In this document: one piece after another, positions 1-7,825 of the stretch
How positions within the stretch are numbered: the first letter of the stretch is position 1
Layout: each line of letters opens with the position of its first letter
Assembly (NCBI GenBank): GCA_030690315.1
Contig: JAUYGY010000011.1
Location: 1-62,204, forward strand
From: Aequorivita sp.
GTDB lineage: Bacteria; Bacteroidota; Bacteroidia; Flavobacteriales; Flavobacteriaceae
DNA: 62,204 nucleotides
Direction of reading: 5' to 3'
The notes under the pieces: model-generated
Seen by the model: the letters and a program-made list of their open reading frames with translations, nothing else
Databases searched by the model: none
What the model was told of the DNA's origin: nothing
Translations under genes and position numbers: made by a program

Positions 1-1640
1 TAACCGCCGGAATGGGCGGAGGAACCGGAACAGGTGCTGCACCAATTATTGCAAAAATGGCCAAGGATATGGACATTCTAACGGTTGGTATTGTTACTAT
101 TCCCTTTCAGTTTGAAGGAAAAACCAGAAACGACCAAGCTCATATTGGGGTTGAAAAACTGCGTCAAAATGTAGATTCGTTGGTGGTTATCAATAACAAT
201 AAATTACGTGAAATTTACGGAAACCTTGGTTTTAAGGCTGGATTTTCAAAAGCCGATGAGGTTTTGGCCACCGCTGCTCGTGGTATAGCCGAAGTTATCA
301 CCCATCATTACACACAAAACATTGACCTTCGCGATGCCAAAACGGTATTGGCAAATAGCGGTACCGCAATTATGGGAAGCGCAACTTCTTCGGGCGCCAA
401 CAGAGCAAAGGAGGCTATTGGCAAAGCATTGGATTCACCATTACTGAACGACAATAAAATAAAAGGAGCCAAAAACGTATTGCTGCTTATCGTTTCTGGA
501 ACAGATGAAATTACAATTGATGAAATTGGCGAAATAAGTGATCACATTCAAGAGGAAGCTGGCCACAGCGCAAATATCATTATGGGTGTGGGCGAAGAGG
601 AAAGCCTTGAAGGATCTATCTCTATAACGGTAATCGCAACTGGGTTTAACGTTGAGCAACAAAACGAAATAGTCAATACCGAAACAAAAAAAATAATCCA
701 CACCTTGGAGGATGAGCAAAAGGCAGAGCAAACCCTTACCCCAAAAGCTACAGCTTCTGCCATTCGTTTGCCTGAAATGTCAACAAACGTCCAGCCAAAA
801 GCGGAGGTACCTGTGGTAAAGCACACCCTTTTTGATCACGAGGAATTGGAGGAAGAATTACCTTTTGAGGGTTATGTAAAAACCTCTGAATTTCTTAAAA
901 GATTGCAGGTTTCCTATGAAGAAGTAGAGGCTGAACACATGGAGGAATTCAGCCAAGTGGAAATAAACAAAATGAACGTCAATGAATTTGTAATTCTTGA
1001 GGCTCCAAAAAAGCAAGCGGAACAAAAGCAGGACGATATTGAAAATGAGGCTGATGAACAAATATTGATGTTCGATCTTCCTATAAATTCATCTTCTAAA
1101 AATGCGTTGGAGAATGACAGTAATGAAGACTCCGTTTTTTTTAATCTCGAAGAAATTGAAGTTCAGGATCACGTAGAGATTATCCCAATTACTGAGGTTT
1201 CGGGGGAAGGAATAAAGCGCTATAGCTTAGACGATTATCAAGAAGTTGAAAATCGGTTGAACAGCGCGAAACCTTCAAAAATGGTTGCTGAGGAAATTGA
1301 GGATGAAGAAATTGTTTTTGAAAAAAGAACTATTTCAGAACCAAATACAAAAGAATCGGATATTCAAGGTGAGGAAGATCCGCTGAATTCACCCATCTCA
1401 AAAATATTGAGTGATCGCACGGAAGAGCGAAAAAGAAAGATGAAAGAATTTAATTATAAGTTCAAAAACAGTCCTTCCCATATCAATGAGATTGAAAAAC
1501 AGCCAGCATACAAGCGAATGGGCATTGATCTTAACGATACCAATAACGAACCCAATATTTCAAGAACCTCTGTAAATACTGAGGACAATGAAATTGAGTT
1601 GCGTAGAAACAATTCATTTTTACATGATAATGTGGACTAA
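1..1640 (+). CDS. ftsZ: Cell division protein FtsZ, 3' part (5' end outside window)
   Basis: FtsZ is the tubulin-like GTPase that polymerises into the cytokinetic Z-ring. The frame is open from base 3, so the first hundred or so residues lie upstream of the window. The visible part begins at the glycine-rich GTP-binding loop (MGGGTGTGAAP, from base 12). The T7 synergy loop NIDLRDAKTV, which completes the neighbouring subunit's active site, lies about 100 residues later. After about residue 220 the protein becomes a long acidic linker of roughly 300 residues, much longer than in proteobacterial FtsZ. It ends in the conserved tail NNSFLHDNVD, the likely docking peptide for FtsA-type partners. 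A terminator follows. Identity is certain; only the true start is unseen. Confidence 0.97.
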   Translation, partial: TAGMGGGTGTGAAPIIAKMAKDMDILTVGIVTIPFQFEGKTRNDQAHIGVEKLRQNVDSLVVINNNKLREIYGNLGFKAGFSKADEVLATAARGIAEVITHHYTQNIDLRDAKTVLANSGTAIMGSATSSGANRAKEAIGKALDSPLLNDNKIKGAKNVLLLIVSGTDEITIDEIGEISDHIQEEAGHSANIIMGVGEEESLEGSISITVIATGFNVEQQNEIVNTETKKIIHTLEDEQKAEQTLTPKATASAIRLPEMSTNVQPKAEVPVVKHTLFDHEELEEELPFEGYVKTSEFLKRLQVSYEEVEAEHMEEFSQVEINKMNVNEFVILEAPKKQAEQKQDDIENEADEQILMFDLPINSSSKNALENDSNEDSVFFNLEEIEVQDHVEIIPITEVSGEGIKRYSLDDYQEVENRLNSAKPSKMVAEEIEDEEIVFEKRTISEPNTKESDIQGEEDPLNSPISKILSDRTEERKRKMKEFNYKFKNSPSHINEIEKQPAYKRMGIDLNDTNNEPNISRTSVNTEDNEIELRRNNSFLHDNVD

Positions 1641-1666
1641 GTGATATTTTTTTCACTTAAAGCAGA

Positions 1667-1701
1667 AGTCCGAATTTCTTTATAGAGTTCGGGCTTTTTT
1701 C
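1667..1701 (+). terminator. Intrinsic terminator after ftsZ
   Basis: An 8-bp stem (AGTCCGAA at 1667-1674 pairing with TTCGGGCT at 1688-1695, one G-T pair) is followed by a run of T. It lies 26 bases past the ftsZ stop, so it should end the ftsZ transcript before yqeY. Confidence 0.8.
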
Positions 1702-1763
1702 TTTGAAACATATTTCTTTTTAAAAACTAAATATATACAGTTTCGATTTTCGGCTTAATTAAG

Positions 1764-1771
1764 TATCTTCG
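1764..1771 (+). promoter_or_regulatory. Possible -7 promoter element for the yqeY-like gene
   Basis: TATCTTCG differs by one base from the Bacteroidota -7 consensus TAnnTTTG and lies 20 bases before the start codon, downstream of the ftsZ terminator. No clear -33 TTG was found at the right distance, so the call is weak. Confidence 0.35.
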
Positions 1772-1791
1772 TACGCTATAAAAAAACAAGA

Positions 1792-2241
1792 ATGAGCTTA
1801 CAGGAAAAGGTAATGGAGGCGATGAAAATCGCAATGAAAGCAAAGGATGCACAGACTTTGGAAGCCTTGCGTGCAGTAAAATCGGCCTTGCTTTTGGCGC
1901 AGACAGAAACTGGTTCAAAAGCAGATTTAACCGAAGATGAAGAAATAAAATTACTTCAAAAACAGGTGAAGCAAAGAAAGGACAGCGCGGCAATTTATGA
2001 ACAACAAAACCGCCTAGATTTAGCAGAACCTGAATTGATGCAAGCAAAAGTGATTGAACAGTTTTTGCCACAACAATTAAGTGAAGCAGAGGTAAGCACA
2101 ATTGTTGATGAAATAATTGCTGAAACCGGCGCATCATCCATGGCTGATATGGGAAAGGTAATGGGCTTGGCAAGTGCGAAGCTTGCAGGAAAAGCTGATG
2201 GCAAAACCATTTCAACCGTTGTAAAATCGAGACTTACTTAA
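1792..2241 (+). CDS. GatB/YqeY domain-containing protein
   Basis: A 149-residue soluble, mostly helical protein matching the YqeY family. The family resembles the tRNA-binding tail domain of the GatB amidotransferase subunit, but its cellular role is not settled. Recognisable features are the start MSLQEKVMEAMKIAMKAKD, the central segment RKDSAAIYEQQNRLDLAE and the C-terminal MGKVMGLASAKLAGKADGK, all typical of the family, as is the length. It stands alone between the ftsZ terminator and tRNA-Arg. In many flavobacteria the same gene follows ftsZ, which supports the call. Function in this organism is unknown. Confidence 0.9.
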   Translation: MSLQEKVMEAMKIAMKAKDAQTLEALRAVKSALLLAQTETGSKADLTEDEEIKLLQKQVKQRKDSAAIYEQQNRLDLAEPELMQAKVIEQFLPQQLSEAEVSTIVDEIIAETGASSMADMGKVMGLASAKLAGKADGKTISTVVKSRLT

Positions 2242-2308
2242 TTAGTAAATTATTGAGTTATTGGTGAATTGGAAAAAAAATATTTCCGAACACTGATTTC
2301 TGAAAAAA

Positions 2309-2382
2309 GGCCGCGTGGCGCAACTGAATAGCGCATCAGATTTCGGCTCTGAGGGTTGGGGGTTTGAATCCCTCCGCGGTCA
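2309..2382 (+). tRNA. tRNA-Arg (anticodon TCG)
   Basis: A full cloverleaf can be drawn. The 7-bp acceptor pairs GGCCGCG with CGCGGTC (one G-T pair). The D stem is GCGC/GCGC, the anticodon stem TCAGA/TCTGA with loop TTTCGGC (anticodon TCG at 2343-2345, reading CGA), and a five-base variable loop follows. The T stem is GGGGG/CCCTC with loop TTTGAAT. The discriminator is A2382. CCA is not encoded (the next bases are CG), so it must be added after transcription. Confidence 0.95.
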
Positions 2383-2390
2383 CGAATAAA

Positions 2391-2450
2391 TAAAAAGGGA
2401 GAAAAAAGTTTTGAGCAAGCTCAGGGAACTTTTTTCTCCCTTTTTATTTT
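2391..2450 (+). terminator. Very long hairpin terminator after tRNA-Arg
   Basis: A near-perfect 20-bp stem (2391-2410 with 2427-2446) encloses a loop that itself contains a small GAGC/GCTC hairpin, and the 3' arm is T-rich. It starts nine bases after the tRNA and can serve both strands, because the minus-strand DUF1569 gene ends nearby. Confidence 0.85.
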
Positions 2451-2551
2451 CAAAGCGGAGCTTTGAGGGATCACCGCAGGTAATCCTATCGGTGAACTAT
2501 CCCAGTTTTGAGCAAGCTCAAGGAACTTTTCTCTCCCTATTCATTTTCAAA
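2408..2551. repeat. Direct repeat: terminator 3' half duplicated
   Basis: The 47-base segment at 2408-2454 recurs at 2505-2551 with only four substitutions (offset 97 bases). The second copy lacks the left arm of the long stem, so it cannot form the full terminator. The 50 bases between the copies hold two further small hairpins (CAAAGC/GCTTTG, TCACCG/CGGTGA). No gene is visible in this 321-base intergenic stretch apart from the tRNA. Confidence 0.85.
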
Positions 2552-2562
2552 AATACTTTTCT

Positions 2563-3003
2563 CTAAACCCCAAACTGCTTCAAATGATGGTCCAAATGTT
2601 TGTATTGCATTTGTCCCCATTGTTGTGGAGTGAATTTTCCAAAAAGTGGGTGCGGCGCCCATTGCGCCACATTTTTCTTTTCGTGAAATTCAATTATTAA
2701 CTTTTGGAGCCCTTCTTTTTCCTTTTTAAAATCTTTACTGTCAGTGATTTTGAATGATTTGGCAGTCGGCAAATTTTGCCTCCACGGCTTGTCATTGTAT
2801 AGCGATTTTTTAAACAGAAAAGCCAATGGAAAAAATTGCTTTTTTATGTTCCCTTTTTCAAGTGAAACATTTAATGGATGCTGGCAGTGATTTAGCATTT
2901 GGGCCACATCCATCTTTCCCCAATTTCGTTGGCTTTCTGATGTTAGGTTATTTAACCTTCTATTTATTTCGGCCAGGGATTCAGTGTCAAAAAGTGATTT
3001 CAT
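2563..3003 (-). CDS. DUF1569 domain-containing protein (DinB-like fold)
   Basis: A 146-residue protein of the DUF1569 family, which is related to the DinB/YfiT-like four-helix bundles. The sequence shows the family opening MKSLFDTESLAEINRRLNNL, the helix MDVAQMLNHCQHPLNVSLEKG with a histidine likely to be a metal ligand, and the tail WGQMQYKHLDHHLKQFGV with a second histidine cluster. DinB-like bundles often bind a divalent metal through such histidines, but no reaction is known for this family. It is a single minus-strand gene convergent with the tRNA region and divergent from radC. Function unknown. Confidence 0.85.
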   Translation of the reverse strand: MKSLFDTESLAEINRRLNNLTSESQRNWGKMDVAQMLNHCQHPLNVSLEKGNIKKQFFPLAFLFKKSLYNDKPWRQNLPTAKSFKITDSKDFKKEKEGLQKLIIEFHEKKNVAQWAPHPLFGKFTPQQWGQMQYKHLDHHLKQFGV

Positions 3004-3131
3004 TTTTTAAATTATATGAATTAAGCAATAAATTTATTCAATAAACATTAAAATTTAATTCTTTTAAATAATGTTTTAAAAAATTTATGAGGTTTGGGCA
3101 TTCATTCCTATCTTTATTAAAAACCAAAAAC

Positions 3132-3827
3132 ATGGAAGAATCTACTTCATTTTCCATAAAAAAATGGAACGAGGACGACCGCCCGCGGGAAAAAATGTTG
3201 CAGAAAGGACGCATTGCCCTTAGCGATGCAGAACTTATAGCAATTCTTATTGGTTCCGGAAGCCGTAATGAAAGTGCAGTGTCACTAAGCCAGCGAATTT
3301 TGGCTTCAGTGGGCAACAATTTAAGCGAATTGGGAAGGCTTTCAATACCTGAATTAATGGAATTCAAAGGAATAGGTGAGGCCAAAGCAATAAGTATTGC
3401 CGCAGCAATGGAGTTGGGCAGGAGAAGAAGAACAGGTGAAGCTTTGGACCGAAAAAAAATTACTTCCAGCAACTCTGTTTTTGAATATGTGCAGCCCATT
3501 ATTGGCGAACTGCCTCATGAGGAATTTTGGATACTCTATTTAAACAATTCAAACAAAATAATAAAGAGCGCGCAGCTAAGTAAAGGAGGAATAACCGGTA
3601 CCATTGTGGATGTTCGGCTGGCGTTTAAAGAAGCTTTACAACTGGGAGCGGTAGGTATTATTTTGGCCCACAACCATCCATCGGGCACGCTGAAGCCGAG
3701 CCAGGCAGATATCCAACTTACCAAAAAGCTGAAACTGGCAGGGGATAGCTTGGACATTAAAGTACTGGATCACCTCATAATTACCGAAAAAGCGTACTTT
3801 AGCTTTGCCGATGAAAATATGCTGTAA
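3132..3827 (+). CDS. radC: RadC family protein (JAB/MPN+ domain)
   Basis: A 231-residue RadC/YicR-type protein. The N-terminal half holds a helix-hairpin-helix-like segment (FKGIGEAKAISIAAAMELGR, about residues 78-97). The C-terminal half is a JAB/MPN+ metalloprotease-like domain with the metal motif HNHPSG (H170, H172) and D183, and a conserved glutamate in PHEEFW near 120. Although named a DNA repair protein, its biochemical role is unproven. I chose the ATG at 3132, which is followed by the family-typical SIKKWNEDDRPREK, over an in-frame ATG 15 codons earlier. It lies only six bases from the next gene and probably shares a transcript with it. Confidence 0.92.
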   Translation: MEESTSFSIKKWNEDDRPREKMLQKGRIALSDAELIAILIGSGSRNESAVSLSQRILASVGNNLSELGRLSIPELMEFKGIGEAKAISIAAAMELGRRRRTGEALDRKKITSSNSVFEYVQPIIGELPHEEFWILYLNNSNKIIKSAQLSKGGITGTIVDVRLAFKEALQLGAVGIILAHNHPSGTLKPSQADIQLTKKLKLAGDSLDIKVLDHLIITEKAYFSFADENML

Positions 3828-3833
3828 CCCGCT

Positions 3834-5129
3834 ATGCTGTTAATTTATACCCAAAAACTCACCCCACGAATCTCCTATATATTTAAGCATATTTGTCTGC
3901 ACATTTTGGGGATAGAGGTTGTGTTTACATCTGTGATTGAGGAATTTATTTCGCATTTGGGTCCTAAAATTTCCTATGGGAAAAAACCTCTGGGGAACGA
4001 GCTTTTCTTCCAAAGTTTTGGACTGTTGGAACAGCAAGGTTTTGAAACCATTGAAATAACTGTAAAAAAATGGGGTGACACGTTCGGTTTTTTTTCGGTA
4101 TCGGCCCAAAGTCATTTGCCTTTCGATATTTTTTCTTCCAGTTTTTATATGATTTCACGTTACGAGGAATATCTTCCGCACGTAAAGGATGATACGGGAC
4201 GTTTTATGGCTTCAGAAAGTTTGGCGTTCAAAGAAGGATTTCTCGATCAACCAGTTGTGGATATTTGGGCGTATATTTTCAAGGAAAAACTTTTGAAGGC
4301 TTTCCCTGACATGTTATTTCCCGAGATAAAACTTACAGTCCATCCTGTTATTGAGGCCGCTCAGCCCTATGCCTACAAACAAAAAGGTATTTTCCGTTCC
4401 GTTGTAGGGTTTGCAAATAGTGCATTCCAAGGAAAATTCAGGAATATTATTGCACGTACCCAAGTAATTTTGGGAACACAGCGCGATCCTTTGGACACAT
4501 TTAAATGGATTGTAAACACAGCCACAAGGAGCAAATTCAATCTTACTGTTTTCTTTCTTTTGGGCAATTCCTTGATTTTTGATGAAAGTATGAACACCCA
4601 TAGGCAGCGGTTTAAAATGCTTATAAAATATGTTTCTGATTACAAGGAAGTAGGTCTAATTTTCTCGTTCAACGCCTTATGCAATTATGAAATGTTGAAA
4701 AATGAAACCCGCCGTATGGAAGAGATTACAAACCGATCTCTTTCCAGCTCCATGAATGCTGAGTTTTTGGTTAATCTCCCTGATATTTATCGCAATTTGA
4801 TTGAGCTTGAGGTAAAGCGTGATTTTACCATGGTTTTTCGTGATACCGTTGGTTTCCGGGCTGGCACTTGCACCCCGTTCCTTTTTTATGATCTGGATTA
4901 TGAAATTAAAACACCCTTGATTATACATCCTGCGGCAATGACAACTTTGGCCTTTCAGAAAAAATATGCTTCAGATATCGAAAAAATCGTAAACGCTACA
5001 TTAAAAGCTGTAGCGGAAGTAAATGGAACTTTTACGATGATTTTTTCCAACAAGGATTTTTCGGCCACAGAAAACAATAAAGTTTGGCGAAGTATTTTTT
5101 CCGAAAAATTAGATGAATATGCCCAATAG
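3834..5129 (+). CDS. Polysaccharide deacetylase-like protein with DUF7033 domain
   Basis: A 431-residue protein matching the flavobacterial DUF7033/polysaccharide-deacetylase-like family. Such proteins have an N-terminal domain of unknown role (here to about residue 120, ending near SSFYMISRYEEYLP) and a C-terminal barrel related to carbohydrate esterase family 4. I could not identify a convincing complete CE4 metal triad: the usual D-D-H-x-x-x-H arrangement is not obvious. Catalysis is therefore doubtful and the family name describes fold similarity only. There is no signal peptide. It sits six bases after radC and overlaps the start of yjjG by 17 bases, so the three genes look cotranscribed. 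Confidence 0.75.
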   Translation: MLLIYTQKLTPRISYIFKHICLHILGIEVVFTSVIEEFISHLGPKISYGKKPLGNELFFQSFGLLEQQGFETIEITVKKWGDTFGFFSVSAQSHLPFDIFSSSFYMISRYEEYLPHVKDDTGRFMASESLAFKEGFLDQPVVDIWAYIFKEKLLKAFPDMLFPEIKLTVHPVIEAAQPYAYKQKGIFRSVVGFANSAFQGKFRNIIARTQVILGTQRDPLDTFKWIVNTATRSKFNLTVFFLLGNSLIFDESMNTHRQRFKMLIKYVSDYKEVGLIFSFNALCNYEMLKNETRRMEEITNRSLSSSMNAEFLVNLPDIYRNLIELEVKRDFTMVFRDTVGFRAGTCTPFLFYDLDYEIKTPLIIHPAAMTTLAFQKKYASDIEKIVNATLKAVAEVNGTFTMIFSNKDFSATENNKVWRSIFSEKLDEYAQ

Positions 5130-5808
5130 TACTATTACAGACGTGTTTTTTGATTTGGACCACACGCTTTGGGATTTTGATCGAAATTCTGCTTTGGCAT
5201 TTAAACGCGTTTTCAAAAAATATAAAATTGAATTGTCGCTACGTGATTTTTTGAAGGAATACGAACCAATCAATTTAATCTATTGGAAAAAATTCAGGGA
5301 AGAAACCGTGACCAAAGAACAGCTTCGGCGGGGCCGGCTTACGGATACTTTTGATATTTTCAAAATGAAGTTCCCATTAGATATAATTGATGCATTGGCA
5401 ACGAGTTATATTGAAGAACTTCCCGTGAACAACCATCTTTTATTGGATACGGTGGAGATTCTGGAATATCTGGTAACTAAATATAATCTTCACATAATTA
5501 CCAACGGTTTTCAGGAAGTACAGTATCTTAAACTAAATAACAGTGGTATAAAAAAATATTTTTCTACTGTTACCACTTCTGAAGAGGTAGGGTTAAAGAA
5601 GCCCCATCCTGTTATATTTGAAATTGCCCTAAAAAAAGCGTGCGTGTCGCCACAAAAAAGCATTATGATTGGCGACAGTTTGGAAGCTGATATTATTGGG
5701 GCAAAAAATGCAGGAATGAACACCTTGTTTTTTAATTATAGAAATGAAAATGTGGCAGAAAACTTTTTTGCCATTAATGAACTTTCTGAAATTAAAAACT
5801 TTCTGTAA
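5113..5808 (+). CDS. yjjG: YjjG family noncanonical pyrimidine nucleotidase (HAD superfamily)
   Basis: A 231-residue HAD hydrolase expected to dephosphorylate nucleoside monophosphates, including damaged pyrimidine nucleotides, in the cytoplasm. HAD motif I is DLDHT (nucleophile D14, general acid D16). Motif II is ITNG, motif III the lysine in KKPHP, and motif IV GDSLEADIIGAKNAG. The helical cap between motifs I and II has the length seen in YjjG proteins. Two ATGs are possible (5113 and 5119); both overlap the end of the preceding gene, indicating translational coupling. YjjG is the best subfamily match by eye, but other HAD phosphatases are close. Confidence 0.85.
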   Translation: MNMPNSTITDVFFDLDHTLWDFDRNSALAFKRVFKKYKIELSLRDFLKEYEPINLIYWKKFREETVTKEQLRRGRLTDTFDIFKMKFPLDIIDALATSYIEELPVNNHLLLDTVEILEYLVTKYNLHIITNGFQEVQYLKLNNSGIKKYFSTVTTSEEVGLKKPHPVIFEIALKKACVSPQKSIMIGDSLEADIIGAKNAGMNTLFFNYRNENVAENFFAINELSEIKNFL

Positions 5809-5858
5809 TAATAATACTACAGAAAAGAGCGTTTATAACACATAAATTATCCCTACTT

Positions 5859-6404
5859 ATGAATAAAACCTTGTCTCTGTCCATCTTCGCGGTATGCGCA
5901 AGTTTTTTTTTAATATCGTGTATTAAGGATACCGATTTTGATCAAACTGAGGATATTGCTCTAACCCCTATTGTTGAACTAGATTTGATATATTTCAATC
6001 TTCGGGCAGATCGGTTTTTTGATTCTATAAATTCCAATCCTATTCTTACCGTTCGCGATACAACCGAGATCAAGTTTTTAGATGATACTGGCTTGCAGGA
6101 AAGTTTAAAAAGAGCAGAATTCTACTTTAAATTTACCAATAGTATTCCAAGAAGTTTCCAAGTGGATTTCCAATTTTTAAGTGAAACGAACGATACAACC
6201 TATGTTAGTGGCACCTCTGTTGCTGAAGGTGCGCCAGCCACACCCGTTATTACCGAGTTTATTGAAAATGTTGAAGGAGATGACATTTTGGAAATTACAA
6301 AGGCGAATAAAGTTGTGGTTTCAGTAACCATACCATCTTCTGATGAAAATCTTGAAGGAACATTGAATCTAAAATCCAAAACCACCTACTTTTTGGAATA
6401 CTAA
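5859..6404 (+). CDS. Predicted outer-surface lipoprotein, unknown function
   Basis: I do not recognise a family for this 181-residue protein. It starts with a lipoprotein signal peptide: a short basic N-terminus, a hydrophobic stretch and the lipobox LISC (Cys21). The residues after the cysteine (CIKDTD) resemble the Bacteroidota lipoprotein export signal, a lysine followed by acidic residues that sends lipoproteins to the cell surface. The mature part is rich in beta-prone stretches (VVVSVTIPSSDENLEGTLNL). It is the first gene of a compact three-gene unit with a DUF5723 barrel protein and another exported protein, so the three may form one envelope complex. Confidence 0.7.
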   Translation: MNKTLSLSIFAVCASFFLISCIKDTDFDQTEDIALTPIVELDLIYFNLRADRFFDSINSNPILTVRDTTEIKFLDDTGLQESLKRAEFYFKFTNSIPRSFQVDFQFLSETNDTTYVSGTSVAEGAPATPVITEFIENVEGDDILEITKANKVVVSVTIPSSDENLEGTLNLKSKTTYFLEY

Positions 6405-6409
6405 CTACA

Positions 6410-7825
6410 ATGCGAAATTTCTTAACTATAACTCTATCCCTTTTGGGCTTTTTTGCTGTATCTCAAAACAAGCAAATACTGTACGGTTTTGATGATATTC
6501 CCCAATCATTGATGCTAAACCCCGGCAGTGAGGTAACCCACAAAAAACATTACGGAATCCCTTTTCTGTCGCAGATTCATGTAAATGGCGGTTCTTCGGG
6601 CGTTTCTGTTTACGATATTTTCAAAGATGGGAGTGACAATATAAATGACCGAATAACCCAGCAGATTTTTGAAATGAAGAATACGGATTTCTTCACCGCG
6701 ACCCAGCAGTTGGAACTAATAAATTTTGGATGGCGGGCAAAAAATGAAATCTATTTTTCGGGCGGCGTCTATCAGGAATTCGATTTTATTGCCTATTTCC
6801 CCCGGGATTTGGCAATTCTTGCTTGGGAAGGAAACCGCGATTACTTAGATTATGAATTTGATCTTGGAGAAATAAGCACAACGGGGGATTTTATGACTGT
6901 GTACCATTTTGGAATAAACAAACAGATTACAGATAAACTGACGGTCGGGGCACGGCTAAAGCTGTATTCCAGCATGTTTAGCTACAGAAGTGTGAACAAT
7001 GCGGGAACTTTTGTAACCACTTTGGGAGATGATGATTCGGCTAACATTTATGAACACACCATCAGAAATGCAGATGTTTCTGTTGAAACCTCTGGCTACG
7101 CTTCGTTACGTGAATTGGATGGAGCGTCGCAAGTTACGAGCGAAATCTTGGGACGTGCTTTTTTTGGAGGTAATTTGGGAGTAGGAGTGGACTTGGGTTT
7201 TACCTATGACATTAATGAAGCGTGGACACTTTCTGCAAGCGCGCAGGATGTTGGTGCCATTTTTCATTCAAAGGATGTAGAGAGTTACAGTGCCAAGGGC
7301 AATTATACGTTAGACGGGATAAACCTGATTTTTCCTCCTTTGAATCAGGGAGATCCAACATTTCCTTACTACGATGATCTCGAAGATGAAATAGAACGCG
7401 AAATACCCATTGACACGCTTAACAATTCCTATACACAATTTCGCCCCGTAAAATTAAATGCCGCATTGAGCTATGGTTTCGGCAGGTTTAATGCTTCCGG
7501 CGATTGCGATTGTTTAAATATGGGAGGAGGTATGCAACATAAAAACAATGTGGGACTTCAATTCTATTCCATATTTAGGCCCAAGGGACCTCAAATGGCG
7601 GGCACCTTTTTTTATCACCGAAGAGTTACGGATTATCTTTCAGCGAAAGCAACTTATACGGTAGATTCCTATTCGTTTTCCAACGTTGGACTAGGGGTTT
7701 CGGCAGATATTGGGAAGGTGAATTTTTATATCGCGGCAGACAATCTCATAAAGTATAGCAATTTGGCAAAAGCAAAAAGTGTATCTTTACAATTAGGATT
7801 TAATATAATAATTGACGAAGAATGA
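6410..7825 (+). CDS. DUF5723 family predicted outer-membrane barrel protein
   Basis: A 471-residue exported protein of the Bacteroidota DUF5723 family. It has a cleavable signal peptide (hydrophobic core, predicted cut after about residue 18, before QNKQILYGFDDIPQSLMLNP). Many alternating hydrophobic stretches of barrel type follow, such as LTVGARLKLYSSMFSYRS and NLGVGVDLGFTYDINEAW. The opening pattern is typical of the family, with an asparagine-proline pair soon after the cleavage site as in PorP/SprF-like proteins. The role is unknown; a surface or T9SS-related job is possible. It begins five bases after the lipoprotein and overlaps the next gene by four bases. Confidence 0.8.
   Translation: MRNFLTITLSLLGFFAVSQNKQILYGFDDIPQSLMLNPGSEVTHKKHYGIPFLSQIHVNGGSSGVSVYDIFKDGSDNINDRITQQIFEMKNTDFFTATQQLELINFGWRAKNEIYFSGGVYQEFDFIAYFPRDLAILAWEGNRDYLDYEFDLGEISTTGDFMTVYHFGINKQITDKLTVGARLKLYSSMFSYRSVNNAGTFVTTLGDDDSANIYEHTIRNADVSVETSGYASLRELDGASQVTSEILGRAFFGGNLGVGVDLGFTYDINEAWTLSASAQDVGAIFHSKDVESYSAKGNYTLDGINLIFPPLNQGDPTFPYYDDLEDEIEREIPIDTLNNSYTQFRPVKLNAALSYGFGRFNASGDCDCLNMGGGMQHKNNVGLQFYSIFRPKGPQMAGTFFYHRRVTDYLSAKATYTVDSYSFSNVGLGVSADIGKVNFYIAADNLIKYSNLAKAKSVSLQLGFNIIIDEE

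Noticed and set aside
1727..2215. 162-codon minus-strand frame over the yqeY-like gene
   Set aside because: It mirrors a recognised gene, has repetitive leucine/serine-rich composition and no family resemblance.
2309..2551. A genomic island at tRNA-Arg
   Set aside because: No integrase, no transposase and ordinary housekeeping genes follow; only a short terminator duplication is present.
3834..5129. Calling the DUF7033 protein an active chitin or xylan deacetylase
   Set aside because: No complete CE4 metal triad and no signal peptide could be found, so an enzyme name would be unsupported.
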